A stretch of 23,011 bases of DNA from Microthrixaceae bacterium (lineage in GTDB: Bacteria; Actinomycetota; Acidimicrobiia; Acidimicrobiales; DATDAH01), in NCBI GenBank assembly GCA_020637195.1, contig JACJWK010000032.1, positions 1-23,011 of the forward strand, written 5' to 3'. Positions 21,248-23,011 of this stretch are shown here, piece by piece. Each line of letters starts with the position of its first letter. Positions within the stretch are counted from its first letter, which is position 1. The position numbers were made by a program, and so were the translations under genes. Below the pieces are notes generated by a model, which did no database searches, was not told where the DNA came from, and worked only from the letters and a program-made list of their open reading frames with translations.

Positions 21248-21940
21248 GAAGTCGAGGGTGCCGCTGCTCTGGTCCCAGGCGCTGTGGTCCACCGCCACGA
21301 TCGACAGCACGATGCGGTCCGCGGCGCCGTTGCCCCAGGCCGGGAAGGCCGGGTCGGTGACGAACGTGACCGTCCCGTCGGGCCCCGTGGTGACGGGCAC
21401 GAGCGTGCGGATCCACGTCCATCCGTAGGACGTGCGGACGTGTCGCCACTGCTGGACGGTGGCGTCGGTGTCGGCGAGGGGGGCGCCGTTCGGGGCCCGC
21501 AGCACCAGCGCGGTGTGCAGGCGCCACTCCGAGCCGGACCACACCTGCTCGCCGTCGATGAACCCCGAGTCCTCCGGGAACTCGTCTCCCGGCTGCGGGG
21601 CCGTGGTGGTCGTGGAGGGCGCCGCCGTGGTCGGCGGCGTCGTCGTGGTGGTCGGCGGCGCCGTGGTGGGGACCGGGGCGGTCGTGGTCGTGGCGCCGTC
21701 ACCGCCGCCGCCACCCCCGCCGCCGCCACTCCCGCCGCCACCGCCACCCCCGCCGCCACCGCCACCGCCGCCGCCACCGGGGACGGTGGAGCCGTGGTCG
21801 GCGTCGATCTTGGCCGCGGCCTCGTCGACCGTGTCCGCCGAGCGACGGCCGAGCACGGCCAGCGCGCCCAGGCACACGATGGCCACCAGGGCCACCATCA
21901 GGGCGTACTCCGTCAACGTCGCGCCGCGCTGCTCCCGCAC
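21239..21940 (-). CDS. Type IVb (Flp-like) pilin with polyglycine linker and C-terminal domain
   Basis: A 233-aa protein. The N-terminus MREQRGATLTEYALMVALVA fits prepilin peptidase cleavage after G6, with Glu at +5, then a hydrophobic helix to about residue 31. Residues 55-80 are 16 glycines, a serine and 9 glycines; residues 83-116 are Thr/Pro-rich; residues 120-233 form a globular domain (VWSGSEWRLHTALVLRA, WRHVRTSYGWTWIRTLVPV, RIVLSIVAVDHSAW). Ordinary Flp pilins are 50-70 residues without such a domain, so this may be a minor or tip pilin or a pseudopilin carrying an exposed domain. GTG start with AGGGG upstream. It is divergent from the response regulator. Confidence 0.82.
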   Translation of the reverse strand: MREQRGATLTEYALMVALVAIVCLGALAVLGRRSADTVDEAAAKIDADHGSTVPGGGGGGGGGGGGGGGGSGGGGGGGGGDGATTTTAPVPTTAPPTTTTTPPTTAAPSTTTTAPQPGDEFPEDSGFIDGEQVWSGSEWRLHTALVLRAPNGAPLADTDATVQQWRHVRTSYGWTWIRTLVPVTTGPDGTVTFVTDPAFPAWGNGAADRIVLSIVAVDHSAWDQSSGTLDFEP

Positions 21941-21963
21941 GTGTTCCCCTCGGAGGCGGCGGC

Positions 21964-21979
21964 CCGGGTCATGACCCGG
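21964..21979. promoter_or_regulatory. 16-bp perfect palindrome between pilin and regulator
   Basis: CCGGGTCATGACCCGG is perfectly self-complementary and lies 24 bp upstream of the pilin start in the divergent intergenic region. An operator is inferred from position. Confidence 0.45.
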
Positions 21980-21984
21980 ACGCG

Positions 21985-22002
21985 GTCACGGTTCCGTCAC
22001 GG
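21985..22002 (+). promoter_or_regulatory. Direct repeat GTCACGG, 11-bp spacing
   Basis: GTCACGG occurs at 21985-21991 and 21996-22002, one helical turn apart, as OmpR/PhoP-type regulators require. An OmpR-family gene starts 91 bp downstream, so autoregulation and pilin control are plausible. Confidence 0.45.
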
Positions 22003-22092
22003 CGGCCCGTCCGCCCGCCCGACCGCGCCGCCCACGTTGCGAGCGGGGCGGTCGGGGCGCGAACGTCTCTGGGAAGCGAGCGCGGTGGGGTC

Positions 22093-22833
22093 ATGGACGA
22101 CGCGACGGACGCAGGGCAGTCGGCGGCGGCGAGCGAGGTCGGCCCGTGCCGTGTCCTCGTGGTCGAGGACGACGCCGCGCTGCGCGAGACGCTGAGCCTG
22201 CTGCTCGTCCGGGCCGGGCTCGAGGTCACCAGCGTGCGCGACGGCGTCGCGGCGCTCGAGGCCGAGGCGGGCGGCGCGGTCGACCTCGTCCTGTTGGACC
22301 TGATGCTGCCCGAGCTCGACGGCTTCGAGGTCTGCCGGCGCCTCCGTGTCCGGTCGGCGGTCCCCATCGTGGTGCTCACCGCCCGCGACGACACCGCCGA
22401 CATCGTGCGCGGTCTCGAGCTCGGTGCCGACGACTACCTCACCAAGCCCTTCGAGCCCGTCGAGCTGGTGGCTCGGGTGCGGGCCGCCCTGCGACGCCGT
22501 GAGGCCACGCCGCTGCCGGCCGGGCTCCGCTTCGGCGACCTCGACATCGACGTGGCCGGGCAGCAGGCGTTCCTGGGCGGTGCGCGCATCGACCTCACCG
22601 CCACCGAGTTCCGCTTGCTCGTCGAGCTGGCCCGCCACGCCGGTCAGGCGATGGAACGGCCGGCCCTCCTGCGGATGGTGTGGGGCTACGACTACCTGGG
22701 CGACTCGCGGCTCGTCGACATGGCGGTGCTCCGGCTCCGCCAGAAGCTGATGGCCGCCGGCGACTCCGAGCACCGCGTCGAGACGGTGCGCGGCGTCGGC
22801 TACCGGTTCGAGGCCGCCCCGCCCGGGCGCTGA
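22093..22833 (+). CDS. OmpR/PhoB-family response regulator
   Basis: A 246-aa two-domain regulator. The receiver domain (about 19-135) has the acidic pocket E25, D26, D27, phosphoacceptor D69 (LLDLMLPELDG), T96 (VVLTARDD) and K118 (YLTKPF). The winged-helix domain (about 145-240) shows DLTATEFRLLVELARHAGQAMERPALLRMVWGY and the recognition helix region SRLVDMAVLRLRQKL, then VETVRGVGYRFE. The first 18 residues are a low-complexity extension beyond the usual start, and GGGG lies too close to the ATG for a good ribosome site, so an internal start is possible. No histidine kinase gene is in the window, so it looks orphan here. Confidence 0.93.
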   Translation: MDDATDAGQSAAASEVGPCRVLVVEDDAALRETLSLLLVRAGLEVTSVRDGVAALEAEAGGAVDLVLLDLMLPELDGFEVCRRLRVRSAVPIVVLTARDDTADIVRGLELGADDYLTKPFEPVELVARVRAALRRREATPLPAGLRFGDLDIDVAGQQAFLGGARIDLTATEFRLLVELARHAGQAMERPALLRMVWGYDYLGDSRLVDMAVLRLRQKLMAAGDSEHRVETVRGVGYRFEAAPPGR

Positions 22834-22839
22834 GCGCCG

Positions 22840-22881
22840 CGACGGGCCCCGGGGAGGCGGTCGGCCTCCCCGGGGCCGTCG
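22840..22881 (+). terminator. Strong terminator after the response regulator
   Basis: GGCCCCGGGGAGGC (22845-22858) pairs perfectly with 22864-22877 around a 5-nt loop, with a further CGAC/GTCG pairing after one unpaired base. It can fold on both strands and also lies just past the stop of the converging gene at 22883. Confidence 0.75.
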
Positions 22882-22882
22882 T

Positions 22883-23011
22883 TCAACCCTCGACGATCGC
22901 GTACTGCTGGGCGTCGGCGTCCCACGCGAACACGTAGGCCGTGGGGTCGCCGTCGGCGTCGGGCGCCGGGCCGAACGTGCGCGGCGTGGGATCGCCGGGG
23001 ACGGCGACCTC
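22883..23011 (-). CDS. 3' end of an unidentified gene, cut by window edge
   Basis: The reverse strand is open from the window edge to a TGA at 22883-22885. The last residues read EVAVPGDPTPRTFGPAPDAD, then GDPTAYVFAWDADAQQYAIVEG. Codon bias is good and the stop lies against the terminator hairpin. Too little is present to name it; the ending looks like a beta-strand-rich or repeat-containing extracellular domain. Confidence 0.65.
   Translation of the reverse strand, partial: EVAVPGDPTPRTFGPAPDADGDPTAYVFAWDADAQQYAIVEG

Overview
The window is high-GC DNA with strongly GC-biased third codon positions and tightly packed operons joined by GTGA/ATGA overlaps. Non-discriminating-type tRNA charging context (gltX next to tRNA-Gln and tRNA-Glu), NHL-repeat and DUF35/thiolase genes, and recurring TAGNNT -10 boxes 6-8 nt before start codons all suggest an actinobacterium. 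The 171-aa protein at 1588-2103 and the overall gene style look most like Acidimicrobiia, but that assignment is inference without a search.

Layout. 1-7311 is ordinary chromosome: the 3' part of citramalate synthase (cimA), a hypothetical protein, a membrane protein with a bactofilin-like head on the opposite strand, corA with a coupled SnoaL-like protein, and gltX with a coupled DUF218/YdcF protein. tRNA-Gln(CTG) and tRNA-Glu(CTC) follow at 7372-7534.

7491-14732 is a small integrated element of about 7.2 kb. It is bounded by a perfect 46-bp direct repeat: the 3' part of tRNA-Glu at 7491-7536 and its copy at 14687-14732. Inside are an IS110-type transposase with an extra C-terminal HTH, a tyrosine integrase, a 44-aa ORF plus a DUF6941-like gene bracketed by a duplicated integrase 3' end, an ImmA-type metallopeptidase coupled to a small lipoprotein, a divergent coiled-coil/winged-helix protein, a GT-C-like membrane protein, an Excalibur-domain fragment and a very short ORF near the right end. 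No replication or conjugation genes are visible, so it looks like a minimal integrative island whose cargo is largely unassigned. Beyond the right repeat is a 128-bp tandem duplication carrying further tRNA-Glu tails, which points to repeated recombination at this tRNA.

14971-23011 returns to core-like chromosome: two membrane proteins, a 53-aa coupled membrane peptide, a DUF1801 protein, a 113-aa protein with PPADD repeats followed by a 12-repeat NHL protein, a DUF35/thiolase pair typical of steroid or acyl-CoA side-chain metabolism, a type IVb pilin-like protein with a long polyglycine linker, an OmpR-family response regulator with a candidate binding site between it and the pilin, and the 3' end of an unidentified gene at the window edge.
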